The notes below the pieces were generated by a model. The model had not been told where the DNA came from. It saw nothing but the letters and a program-made list of their open reading frames with translations, and made no database searches. This document shows positions 1-6,810 of a DNA stretch of 17,143 nucleotides, piece after piece. The stretch is from positions 1-17,143 of the forward strand of contig CAKMKB010000205.1 in NCBI GenBank assembly GCA_927435965.1. The letters are read 5' to 3'. The position numbers were made by a program, and so were the translations under genes. How positions within the stretch are numbered: the stretch's first letter is position 1; each line of letters opens with the position of its first letter. The DNA is from 38-11 sp927435965 (GTDB lineage: Bacteria > Bacillota > Clostridia > Tissierellales > Dethiosulfatibacteraceae).

Positions 1-31
1 GCTCAGGGGTAGGGATAGCAATCGTTGATTA

Positions 32-60
32 CTGATTAAGTCAAATCAGGGCTTAATCGG
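32..60 (-). terminator. Weak hairpin downstream of birA
   Basis: The arms CTGATTAAG (32-40) and CTTAATCGG (52-60) pair at eight of nine positions and lie just after the birA stop on the minus strand. No clear T-run follows, so this may be a weak or Rho-assisted terminator or a chance hairpin. I see nothing else in positions 1-71. Confidence 0.3.
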
Positions 61-71
61 TTTCTGTTGTT

Positions 72-1007
72 TCAATAAATCACGGAGGCCTTTTTCCTGA
101 CCACCAATTCTCCAGCAGCATTGAGATCCAGCACCAATGCATCAAATGTATCATTTCCTCTGATGACACTAACTTCTTTTCCAATCAGGATAGACTTTTC
201 TCTACAGATATTAATTGCTTCAATACCTTGCTTATTGGTTATAAAACTATGATAAAGATCCTCAAAATGATTCAATATATTTGCGCAAAGCTCCTGTCTG
301 TTTACAGGTCTACCAGATTCTATCTTGATAGATGATGCCTTTTCTCTCAAGTCATCTGGAAAATCGCCATTTTCCAGATTGGCATTTACGCCAATACCCA
401 AAACCACGTAGTTGATTTGATTCAATTCACCACTCATCTCAGTCAAGATACCACAAACTTTCTTATCATTCATGATGATATCATTAGGCCATTTAACTGA
501 AAACGCATAGTCCATTTGCAGACCTGCCTTTACAACTGCAGCCGCAGCCACCTGTGTCACTTTTGATATCTCGCTTGGATCGACCTGTGGTCTGAGAATA
601 ATGGACATCCATATACCCTTATACTTTGGTGAGGTCCATTGTCTACCGAGACGACCTCTACCGCCTGATTGTTCTTCACTGATAATTACCGTTCCATCAT
701 GAGCGCCTTTATCAGCCATTTCTTTGGCTTTTGTATTAGTTGAAGCAATTGTATCAAAATAGAATATTTCGCGAGCAATAAATGAAGTTTCAAGATATTT
801 TGAGATTTCGTTTTGCGTCATAACATCCGGTGATTTAATCAACTTATATCCTTTTCGGGAGAATGACGCTATCTCATACCCCTCTTCTTTCAAAGACTTA
901 ATATGTTTCCATATTGCCGCTCTACTGACTCCAAGAGCATTGCTGATCTCTTCTCCAGATATGAAGTCATTTTTTTCATTTAACAATCCAATAATTTCTT
1001 TTTTCAT
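72..1007 (-). CDS. birA: Bifunctional biotin-protein ligase / biotin operon repressor BirA
   Basis: This enzyme activates biotin to biotinyl-AMP and transfers it to a lysine of biotin-dependent carboxylases. The biotinyl-AMP-bound form also represses biotin genes. The 311-residue protein has an N-terminal winged helix (about 1-56, with GVSRAAIWKHIKSL), which makes it the regulatory class II type. The catalytic core follows, with GGRGRLGR (115-122, biotinyl-AMP loop), KWPND (172-176), CGILTE (185-190) and VVLGIGVN (201-208), then a small C-terminal SH3-like domain (about 265-311). An in-frame GTG lies two codons upstream, but it sits inside the AGAGGTG ribosome binding site, so I chose the ATG at 1007. 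The gene is divergent from bioY, and BirA operators lie between them, which points to autoregulation. Length and motifs are normal for the family. Confidence 0.97.
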   Translation of the reverse strand: MKKEIIGLLNEKNDFISGEEISNALGVSRAAIWKHIKSLKEEGYEIASFSRKGYKLIKSPDVMTQNEISKYLETSFIAREIFYFDTIASTNTKAKEMADKGAHDGTVIISEEQSGGRGRLGRQWTSPKYKGIWMSIILRPQVDPSEISKVTQVAAAAVVKAGLQMDYAFSVKWPNDIIMNDKKVCGILTEMSGELNQINYVVLGIGVNANLENGDFPDDLREKASSIKIESGRPVNRQELCANILNHFEDLYHSFITNKQGIEAINICREKSILIGKEVSVIRGNDTFDALVLDLNAAGELVVRKKASVIY

Positions 1008-1017
1008 AAACACCTCT

Positions 1018-1050
1018 ATTGTAAACTGATTTATTTAAATGGTTGACAAT
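1018..1050. promoter_or_regulatory. BirA operator 1 (birA-proximal)
   Basis: This is an inverted repeat, ATTGTAAAC (1018-1026), 15 bp, GTTGACAAT (1042-1050). It matches the known BirA operator pattern TTGTAAAC...GTTTACAA except for one base in the right arm. That substituted base creates the TTGACA -35 box of the bioY promoter. The left arm abuts the birA ribosome binding site, so bound BirA would cover the birA start region. Confidence 0.8.
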
Positions 1051-1071
1051 TAAAACTCTCTGATATATTAT
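1043..1071 (+). promoter_or_regulatory. Promoter of bioY
   Basis: A consensus -35 TTGACA (1043-1048), a 17-bp spacer and -10 TATTAT (1066-1071) predict a start near 1078. The -35 lies in the right arm of BirA operator 1, and the -10 and start lie at the left arm of operator 2. Bound BirA should therefore block it. Confidence 0.8.
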
Positions 1072-1077
1072 TGTAAA
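1049..1077 (-). promoter_or_regulatory. Probable promoter of birA
   Basis: Read on the minus strand: -35 TTTACA (1077-1072), 17 bp, -10 TTTAAT (1054-1049), each matching consensus at five of six bases. The -35 sits in the left arm of BirA operator 2, and the predicted start near 1042 falls in the right arm of operator 1. It overlaps the bioY promoter head-on. Confidence 0.6.
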
Positions 1078-1103
1078 CATAATAATTGATTTTAGTTTAC
1101 AAT
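1070..1103. promoter_or_regulatory. BirA operator 2 (bioY-proximal)
   Basis: A perfect inverted repeat, ATTGTAAAC (1070-1078), 16 bp, GTTTACAAT (1095-1103), in the form of classical BirA operators. It covers the -10 and start of the bioY promoter. It is 52 bp (about five helical turns) from operator 1, so both sites would face the same side of the DNA. Confidence 0.92.
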
Positions 1104-1146
1104 CTATTTTAGCACTTATATTGATGCAATAACAAGAGGAGTTTCT

Positions 1147-1692
1147 ATGGAAAACAAAACAAAAAACATGATTTTAACAGGTCTTTTCGCAGCTTTGACA
1201 GCTATTGGGGCTTATATCGTCATCCCTGTGGGTCCCGCGCCTATTACCCTCCAGCTTCTGTTTACCGTTATGTCGGGTATCTTTCTCGGTGCCAAATATG
1301 GTGCCTTATCTCAAATCATTTATATCCTAATGGGTCTTGCAGGTCTACCGGTATTTGCAGGTGGAGCAGGTGGATTTTCATACATCTTCGCCCCTTCATT
1401 CGGTTATGTCCTAGGATTTGTTGCTGCAGCATTCATAGTCGGAAAGCTATTAGAAAACGACAGAAAACCAGGCTTCTTAAAGATCTTTCTTTCTTGCATA
1501 TTGGGTACAGCTATTATCTATCTTATCGGTTATCCTTATTTATATATTGTATTGACACGAGTTTCCGGTGCTGCTGTCACATTTCAAGGGCTGCTAAAAC
1601 CTGCTGTGCTGATTTTTTTGCCGGGAGATCTTGCCAAAATCACAGTTGCAGCCTATGCTGGTAGAAAGATGATTCCAATTATAAAAAGATAA
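1147..1692 (+). CDS. bioY: Biotin transporter BioY (ECF substrate-binding subunit)
   Basis: BioY is the integral-membrane S component that captures biotin for energy-coupling-factor transporters. The 181-residue protein has about six membrane helices and the family signatures AGLPVFAGGAGG (about 64-75) and P-SFGYVLGF (83-92), plus a typical near-C-terminal FLPGDLAK (157-164). The ribosome binding site AGAGGAG (1135-1141) is well spaced from the ATG. No ECF ATPase or T component (EcfA/EcfT) is adjacent, so it probably uses a shared module encoded elsewhere; some BioY proteins also work alone. The strong TTGACA-N17-TATTAT promoter lies between two BirA operators, so expression should rise when biotin is scarce. 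There is no obvious terminator before the next plus-strand gene. Confidence 0.96.
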   Translation: MENKTKNMILTGLFAALTAIGAYIVIPVGPAPITLQLLFTVMSGIFLGAKYGALSQIIYILMGLAGLPVFAGGAGGFSYIFAPSFGYVLGFVAAAFIVGKLLENDRKPGFLKIFLSCILGTAIIYLIGYPYLYIVLTRVSGAAVTFQGLLKPAVLIFLPGDLAKITVAAYAGRKMIPIIKR

Positions 1693-1721
1693 GCACTTCC
1701 TGTTTCAAAATTCATTAAATC

Positions 1722-1749
1722 TTGATTAATATAATAAAGTGTATATAAT
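1722..1749 (+). promoter_or_regulatory. Possible promoter of the DDAH-like gene
   Basis: TTGATT (1722-1727), 16 bp, TATAAT (1744-1749) in a very AT-rich 126-bp gap after bioY. The spacer is short and many alternative AT-rich boxes exist, so placement is tentative. Read-through from bioY is also possible. Confidence 0.4.
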
Positions 1750-1818
1750 ATAATTTGTATTGTCATATTTTATACTAGATTATATTCAATTTATGATTAA
1801 ATTTTGTGGAGGTGTCAA

Positions 1819-2580
1819 ATGTTTAAAAATGCTATTGTTAGAAGACCTGGGAAATCTCTAGTTGATGGAATCGGTCCTGGAACTTTGGGAGCTGTTGATT
1901 ATGACAAAGCAATCATTCAGCACGATGATTATATAGCTGCATTTAAAAAAATAGGTGTTAATGTTACAATCCTCGAACCCAAAGAAAACTTCCCTGACTC
2001 CTGTTTCGTTGAAGATACAGCGATACTGACAGAAAAAGTAGCCATTGTCACAAACCCTGGTGCCCATTCAAGAAAGGGTGAAGAAATATCTATCAAACAA
2101 TCTCTAGAGAGTTTTTATGATAATATTGAAACCATAAAATCGCCTGGAACTATTGAGGGTGGAGATGTAATGATGGTCGGAGATTTCTTCTATGTTGGAC
2201 TTTCCGCAAGAACCAATGAGGACGGTGCGAATCAATTCCTTGGTTATCTGAGAAAGTACGGGTATGATGGTACTGTTGTCAATTTGAAAGAAATGCTTCA
2301 TCTTAAAACAGGAATGTCATATCTTGAGAATAATAATTTATTGATTACTGGTGAGTTTATTGAAAACTCAATGTTCAAGGATTTTAATAAAATTATTATC
2401 CCAGAGGATGAAAGCTACGCTGCCAACTGTATTTGGGTGAACGATTATGTGATAGTTCCTATGGGTTATCCTAAAACCAAAAAAGCGATTGAGGAACTCG
2501 GTTACAACATAATCGAGGTTGATACCACAGAATATAAAAAGCTAGATGGCGGATTGAGCTGTCTGTCACTGCGATTCTAA
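1819..2580 (+). CDS. Dimethylarginine dimethylaminohydrolase (DDAH) family amidinohydrolase
   Basis: A 253-residue enzyme of the amidinotransferase / arginine-deiminase superfamily, with the short DDAH-like length (arginine deiminases are about 400). Members cleave the guanidino group of arginine derivatives; DDAH turns N-methylated arginines into citrulline and methylamines. Visible motifs are FPDSCFVEDTA (58-68, substrate-binding acids), GTIEGGD (110-116), LHLKTG (160-165, catalytic His161) and GGLSCLS at the C terminus (244-250, nucleophile Cys248). An upstream in-frame TTG exists, but the GTGGAGGTG ribosome binding site points to the ATG at 1819. It follows bioY on the same strand and ends at a strong hairpin. 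The family is clear, but the true substrate in a bacterium is not, and could be another guanidino compound. Confidence 0.88.
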   Translation: MFKNAIVRRPGKSLVDGIGPGTLGAVDYDKAIIQHDDYIAAFKKIGVNVTILEPKENFPDSCFVEDTAILTEKVAIVTNPGAHSRKGEEISIKQSLESFYDNIETIKSPGTIEGGDVMMVGDFFYVGLSARTNEDGANQFLGYLRKYGYDGTVVNLKEMLHLKTGMSYLENNNLLITGEFIENSMFKDFNKIIIPEDESYAANCIWVNDYVIVPMGYPKTKKAIEELGYNIIEVDTTEYKKLDGGLSCLSLRF

Positions 2581-2606
2581 TCAATACTTATAACTACTCA
2601 TAAATT

Positions 2607-2639
2607 AAAGGTTGTAGATAGATGCTATCTACAACCTTT
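2607..2639. terminator. Bidirectional intrinsic terminator
   Basis: A perfect 15-bp stem (2607-2621 with 2625-2639) with a three-base loop, flanked by A/T-rich tracts on both sides. It separates the convergent DDAH-like gene (plus) and ABC permease gene (minus) and can serve both. Confidence 0.9.
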
Positions 2640-2665
2640 TAATTGTTACAAATCACCACAAATAT

Positions 2666-4465
2666 TTAATCCATCAAGCTTGCTATATATTCAAATGTTT
2701 CCGGGAAAGCTTTTGTGACTCTCAAGGAGAAATAGTTTTTTGACTTCATGCTCTCCTCATTGAAACTGATCTCCACATAATAAGCTTCTTCTACAATATA
2801 TGGTTCTGTGGTATCCACTTTATATCTTCCGTATGGCTCCATGAAATAATAATCATTAGGTGATTGAATCAGGAAGTTAAGACTTTTGTCGCTTTCCATC
2901 AGATATTTGTCAAAGTCTTTTTTTAAATTTGCTCTGAAGATTTCTACGTCAAACTCTCCGATGGCGCTTTGTGGAATGCTCTTTACATCTTTCCCTTCAT
3001 AATGAATAGTAATGCTAGGCTTTACTAAGCCTGTGAGATAACCGTCATCATAAACGAATGGCATCCTCTTCAATTTGAAATCGTCTTTATTCATCAGTTC
3101 TTTGACAAAAACATCCTTTTGTCCGTCGTAATCTGATTTTTCCAACAAATTGTAATATCTATAGAGAACATCACCATTATTGTAGTAATAAGCGATGACA
3201 AAGCTCATATTGTAGTAATAATCTTGATTCCTGATAACCTCACGATGCACGTCGATAATCGCTTGAATGGTCTGCTGGTCCTCATAAAGAATCACATTGT
3301 CAGCCTTTTTCATAAATTCTTCTGTCGCACTGTAGATTTGTCTGCCTTCGAACTCACTTTCGTCGGTCTCTTGAGAATAAATCCAAGTATTGGAACCGAT
3401 ATAGACGGAGCTTATCTCTGAAGCTACAGGCAGTCTGCCCTCAAACTGATTGGTGGCAAAGTCCGCAATGATGATAAACAAGGCAAAGAACACCATGAAT
3501 CCGGCAAATAACTTGATTGTCAATCTATTCAGTCTGAAAGATTTTTCCAATACAGCGTTAATCAGATAGTATGCCAATGCAAACAGTATAACGAATGTTA
3601 TGATCCGACCTGAGAATCCAACATTATAGAAAATACTCGAAAATGCAATCGGCACCAAAGATGCTATGATGATAGAGATAAAGCTTTTGTATCCATCAGA
3701 CACTACTAATTCCCCTGACCTCTCGTGCTTTCGCCTCTTCGCCAACACATATATCAAACCGTACAGTATAACAAGTACTGTTGCTAGCACAATGAAGTAT
3801 GTAAAATCAAAACCATCCTCCACGTATTTTACAAAGTATAATTTATCTATCCTGTAGTAGTTTTCTATGAATGTATTGAACAATATGCTGGAATTGAATC
3901 CTATTGCGATATCTTCGACTATTCTGAAAAAGTAGTTGATAATCGCCAAAAATGATAGGGGCAGCGTAAAGTTGATGATGGTTGCCAACGAACCTGAGAT
4001 GCTGTTTCCTGTCAATATTCCTGATATTGCAGCTGTGAATATGCCTGTTATCAACCAAGGCACAGTGAAGATGAACACCTCATTAATGTCCATATAGCTT
4101 GTTGTAATAAACCTACTGATAACAAACAACACCGTAACCAGTACTGTTGTGAAAACCACATTGGTTATAATGGTCACATTTATCTTTTGAAGGTCTGTAA
4201 TTGGTTTTGATATGCTGTAGGCAAGTTTTCTTCCATCATGCATATAACTGAAGTCAATCATACAGTTGATGAAAACCAGAAAAAATACCTCAACCATACC
4301 TACTGCTATATGACCCTCTTGTATTCTGGATCCGGTTATAATCGGGATGATAATAACGGTGATGAATAGAATCAAGAACGAAACAAGAAACCAGCTTCTT
4401 TTCTCTTTCAGTCCATTGATTACCAGCCTTCCTGTATTCTTATGAATCGAGTTCTTCCATTCCAT
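2666..4465 (-). CDS. ABC transporter permease with large extracytoplasmic C-terminal domain
   Basis: Membrane subunit paired with the upstream ATPase. Of 599 residues, the N-terminal 340 carry about nine hydrophobic segments (near 24-45, 53-72, 97-120, 129-151, 158-180, 222-242, 261-281, 287-305, 316-336). The remaining roughly 260 residues are soluble, acidic and tyrosine-rich, with stretches such as HREVIRNQ and YRYYNLLEK. They are probably outside the cell and may correspond to the DUF6449-type domain found in such permeases, but that name is from memory and untested. The GTG three codons upstream lies in the AGGAGGTG ribosome binding site, so the ATG at 4465 is the better start. The start overlaps the ATPase gene by 26 bp, implying translational coupling. 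The substrate is unknown; YtrA-linked ABC units of Bacillus respond to cell-wall antibiotics. Confidence 0.85.
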   Translation of the reverse strand: MEWKNSIHKNTGRLVINGLKEKRSWFLVSFLILFITVIIIPIITGSRIQEGHIAVGMVEVFFLVFINCMIDFSYMHDGRKLAYSISKPITDLQKINVTIITNVVFTTVLVTVLFVISRFITTSYMDINEVFIFTVPWLITGIFTAAISGILTGNSISGSLATIINFTLPLSFLAIINYFFRIVEDIAIGFNSSILFNTFIENYYRIDKLYFVKYVEDGFDFTYFIVLATVLVILYGLIYVLAKRRKHERSGELVVSDGYKSFISIIIASLVPIAFSSIFYNVGFSGRIITFVILFALAYYLINAVLEKSFRLNRLTIKLFAGFMVFFALFIIIADFATNQFEGRLPVASEISSVYIGSNTWIYSQETDESEFEGRQIYSATEEFMKKADNVILYEDQQTIQAIIDVHREVIRNQDYYYNMSFVIAYYYNNGDVLYRYYNLLEKSDYDGQKDVFVKELMNKDDFKLKRMPFVYDDGYLTGLVKPSITIHYEGKDVKSIPQSAIGEFDVEIFRANLKKDFDKYLMESDKSLNFLIQSPNDYYFMEPYGRYKVDTTEPYIVEEAYYVEISFNEESMKSKNYFSLRVTKAFPETFEYIASLMD

Positions 4466-5342
4466 ATCCAGCACCTCCTAACTCAGTAATGAAAATTTCT
4501 TCCAGATTGACAGCCAGCTCATCAAATATCAACAGCTTGTATCGATCTTCGAGGGATTTTCTGAATGCGTCTACGTCTCCTCTGAGTGTTACGAAATAAA
4601 CACTACCTACTTTGATGGACTTGAGAAGTGTAAAGGATTCATCGATTATGTCCTCATACTCTCCCTCTATTGCAAATTGAACTCTTTTCAGGTTCTCCTT
4701 CAAAGATTCCATCTCTTCTTCTTTGATTATTGTACCCTCATGCATGATACCAACCTTGTCGCAAATGTTGTCCAATTCTTTCAATGCATGGGATGAAATG
4801 ATTACAGTTATGTTGTTCTCAATAACCTCTTTGATGAGTACATTCCAGAACTTCCTTCTGATGACTGCATCCAGACCATCAACAATCTCATCTAGCAGTA
4901 ACACTTTTGGATTGGCCGCCATAGCCAACACAAATGCCGCTTGTCTTTTTTGTCCCTTGGACATGGAATTAAGTTTTTTGTTGATATCAATTTTGAAATA
5001 TTTGACAAGCCTGTTGAATTTCTCCAATGACATGTCGGTATACAAGAGCTTTTCAAAATCATAAAGGCTCTTTAAGGTGCTATTTTGGGGAAAGAACAAA
5101 TCATCCTGTACATAATAGAAATCTTTGATCTCTTCTGATTTTTCTGTTATCAGATTGTTGTTGTAATGTATTTCACCGCTGTCTTGTCTAAAAACCTGAA
5201 TAATGTGTTTAAGCAGGGTGGTCTTTCCACATCCATTTGATCCCACCAAGCCATATATCTGGCCTGCTTCAGCATTTACATTTATATCTTTTAACACGTG
5301 AAATTTTCTAAAGCTTTTATTCAACAAACTTATTTGAAGCAT
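4440..5342 (-). CDS. ABC transporter ATP-binding protein (YtrB-like)
   Basis: A 300-residue nucleotide-binding subunit. It has Walker A GSNGCGKT (34-41), Q-loop Gln79, a signature degenerate from LSGGQ to MSKGQ (127-131), Walker B VLLLDE (147-152), D-loop GLDA, and the H-loop His185 in SSHALKE. About 80 residues follow the core, similar to regulatory tails of ABC-2 type exporters. A TTG three codons upstream would touch the GGGAG ribosome binding site, so the ATG at 5342 is preferred. The 5' end overlaps the GntR gene by 26 bp and the 3' end overlaps the permease by 26 bp, so all three are probably translated as one coupled message. All catalytic motifs are present. The transported substrate cannot be read from the sequence. 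Confidence 0.95.
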   Translation of the reverse strand: MLQISLLNKSFRKFHVLKDINVNAEAGQIYGLVGSNGCGKTTLLKHIIQVFRQDSGEIHYNNNLITEKSEEIKDFYYVQDDLFFPQNSTLKSLYDFEKLLYTDMSLEKFNRLVKYFKIDINKKLNSMSKGQKRQAAFVLAMAANPKVLLLDEIVDGLDAVIRRKFWNVLIKEVIENNITVIISSHALKELDNICDKVGIMHEGTIIKEEEMESLKENLKRVQFAIEGEYEDIIDESFTLLKSIKVGSVYFVTLRGDVDAFRKSLEDRYKLLIFDELAVNLEEIFITELGGAGYGMEELDS

Positions 5343-5712
5343 CGCTTTCAACTCCCTTCAAAGTCATTTGGGTCAAGTCCATAACCCTTTCGTCGGTTAT
5401 ACCTAATATTTTCATTTCTTTTATACTTCTGACAAACTGGTTTTCGGCTCTTTCCAATTCTGCAGAAATCAAATTGTCCGCCTTGGATACAAAATTTCCC
5501 TTTCCAGGTACAGAATAGATGTAGTTTTTGCTTTCTAATAATTTGTAGGCTCTCTGTATGGTATTGGGGTTAATCCTGACAGAGGATGCCAAATCTCTGA
5601 CGGATGGTAACTGTTCATCTGTTTTGAGAACTTTATTACTTATAAGTTTGACGAATTGCTCATAGATTTGTTCATAAATTGGTTTTGAACTGTTTTGATC
5701 AAAGTTGATCAT
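5317..5712 (-). CDS. GntR family transcriptional regulator, YtrA subfamily
   Basis: A 131-residue DNA-binding protein. It consists of a GntR winged helix (about 10-76) with the hallmark LPSVRDLA (35-42), the recognition-helix region INPNTIQRAYKLLE (47-60) and the wing GKGNFV (70-75). Only about 55 mostly helical residues follow. The short tail, with no large ligand domain, is typical of the YtrA subfamily, which usually represses its own ABC operon. Two adjacent ATGs are possible; the second (5712) has better spacing from AAGGAGG. It is the first gene of an operon with the ATPase and permease. Palindromic ATACAG/CTGTAT sites overlap its promoter, which supports autorepression. Confidence 0.94.
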   Translation of the reverse strand: MINFDQNSSKPIYEQIYEQFVKLISNKVLKTDEQLPSVRDLASSVRINPNTIQRAYKLLESKNYIYSVPGKGNFVSKADNLISAELERAENQFVRSIKEMKILGITDERVMDLTQMTLKGVESDASNKFVE

Positions 5713-5730
5713 CATCCGTCCTCCTTTCGA

Positions 5731-5764
5731 CTGTATTAATACAATTCATACAGTATATCTGTAT
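5731..5764. promoter_or_regulatory. Probable GntR (YtrA-type) operator cluster
   Basis: Three copies of CTGTAT or its complement (5731-5736, 5748-5753, 5759-5764). They form a perfect palindrome ATACAG-N5-CTGTAT (5748-5764) and an inverted pair CTGTAT-N11-ATACAG (5731-5753); TGTATTAATACA (5732-5743) is also self-complementary. The cluster spans the -10 edge, predicted start and leader of the GntR-ABC operon, an ideal place for a self-acting repressor. Confidence 0.7.
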
Positions 5765-5791
5765 TATAGCTCTTAGTACAGTTATTGTCAA
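5763..5791 (-). promoter_or_regulatory. Promoter of the GntR-ABC operon
   Basis: Minus strand: exact -35 TTGACA (5791-5786), 17-bp spacer, exact -10 TATAAT (5768-5763). This is a full-consensus vegetative promoter, with the predicted start near 5756 inside the palindromic operator. Such strength makes tight repression by the GntR protein likely. Confidence 0.9.
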
Positions 5792-5818
5792 GTATGGTTT
5801 CAGCCAAAAAAATAATAC

Positions 5819-5847
5819 TGGACTTCTACCATATATTTGTCTATAAT
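5819..5847 (+). promoter_or_regulatory. Probable promoter of the YitT gene
   Basis: TGGACT (5819-5824, four of six), 17 bp, TATAAT (5842-5847). The start would be near 5854, just before the AAAGGAGGT ribosome binding site (5864-5872). It is divergent from the GntR-ABC promoter about 30 bp away. Confidence 0.6.
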
Positions 5848-5880
5848 ATGGTCTGATATTTTAAAAGGAGGTACAAATAA

Positions 5881-6768
5881 ATGAAAGAAAAAAAGGATTT
5901 AGGCCTTCGCAAATCTTATGTTGACTATGCTTTGCTGGTACTAGGAAGCGCCTTGCTGGCTTTTTCAATTACAGCCATATTAAGACCCAACGAACTCATA
6001 ACTGGTGGAATAACAGGAATCAGCATACTATTAGGTGGTTTCCTAGGGGTTCCCTATACAATATATTACTATGCTCTCGCATTGATTGTTCTTATCGCCA
6101 CTTTTCTGACTCTCGGGAAAAAAGAGGTCAAAAAAATAATCGTCTACAGCATCCTATTTCCATTAATACTGATTTTATTTGAAAGTCTCAATTTTAGACT
6201 GTACTTAAATGATATGTTTCTTGCAGCTATTTTCTATGGACTGATTGCTGGTGGTGGCTTTGGTCTTGTAGTAAGCAGTGGATTCGCTTCAGGCGGTACG
6301 GATACAATAGCCAAGATTCTGCATAACAGATTGTTCCCTTTCGTAGGCATCAGTAAACTGTTGATGATGATTGATGTCCTAATCATATTGCTGTCTATCA
6401 TCAAATATGATGTCAATACAGCCTTATACGCCATCGTCACATTGGCTGTCTTTGTCAGAAGCATGGAGTCTGTAATCTATGGATTCAGTGCTAAGAAGGT
6501 CAAGCTAGAAATTATCACTGAAAAGATTGATGAAATAGAAGACTACATTCTTAATACTGTGGTCAGAGGTGTCTCTAAATATAAAATCATCGGTGGATAT
6601 ACCAAAATGGAAAAAACAGTGCTAACAACCATCTGCACGCCACGAGAGTCCATCATGATTAAGCATTTTATCTCCTCGGTAGACCAGGAGGCTTTTATAG
6701 ATGTCTTACCTGTTTCGACTGTCTGGGGTAAGGGTGCTGGATTTGAGCCGTTGATAGAGAACCAATAG
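5881..6768 (+). CDS. YitT family membrane protein (DUF161 + DUF2179)
   Basis: A 295-residue membrane protein of the YitT family, widespread in Firmicutes and of uncertain function (a transport role is often suggested). The N-terminal half has about five helices with repeated glycine-rich motifs: ITGGITGISILLGG (40-53) and FGLVVSSGFASGGTDTIA (127-144), the latter carrying the family hallmark GGTD. The cytoplasmic C-terminal DUF2179 domain (about 215-285) includes GVSKYKIIGGYT and ends with the common GxGFEPL. The ATG at 5881 has a perfect AAAGGAGGT site. It appears to be a single-gene unit with its own promoter and a terminator at 6783-6810. It is intact, and nothing is odd about the length. 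Confidence 0.93.
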   Translation: MKEKKDLGLRKSYVDYALLVLGSALLAFSITAILRPNELITGGITGISILLGGFLGVPYTIYYYALALIVLIATFLTLGKKEVKKIIVYSILFPLILILFESLNFRLYLNDMFLAAIFYGLIAGGGFGLVVSSGFASGGTDTIAKILHNRLFPFVGISKLLMMIDVLIILLSIIKYDVNTALYAIVTLAVFVRSMESVIYGFSAKKVKLEIITEKIDEIEDYILNTVVRGVSKYKIIGGYTKMEKTVLTTICTPRESIMIKHFISSVDQEAFIDVLPVSTVWGKGAGFEPLIENQ

Positions 6769-6782
6769 CAATACTTGTATAA

Positions 6783-6810
6783 AAAGGCTGGGATATTACT
6801 CCCGGCCTTT
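6783..6810. terminator. Bidirectional intrinsic terminator
   Basis: An 11-bp stem, AAAGGCTGGGA (6783-6793) with TCCCGGCCTTT (6800-6810), containing one G-U pair and a six-base loop. It has A-rich and T/A-rich flanks. It sits between the convergent YitT gene and B3/4 gene, and its right arm shares two bases with the B3/4 stop codon. Confidence 0.85.

Noticed and set aside
4723..5064. 113-codon plus-strand frame inside the ATPase gene
   Set aside because: It lies wholly antisense to a gene with all ABC motifs and has no promoter or homology pattern of its own.
5850..5864. The 15-mer GGTCTGATATTTTAA also found at 16301-16315
   Set aside because: One site is in a leader and the other within the RDD coding region; a single shared AT-rich 15-mer is compatible with chance.
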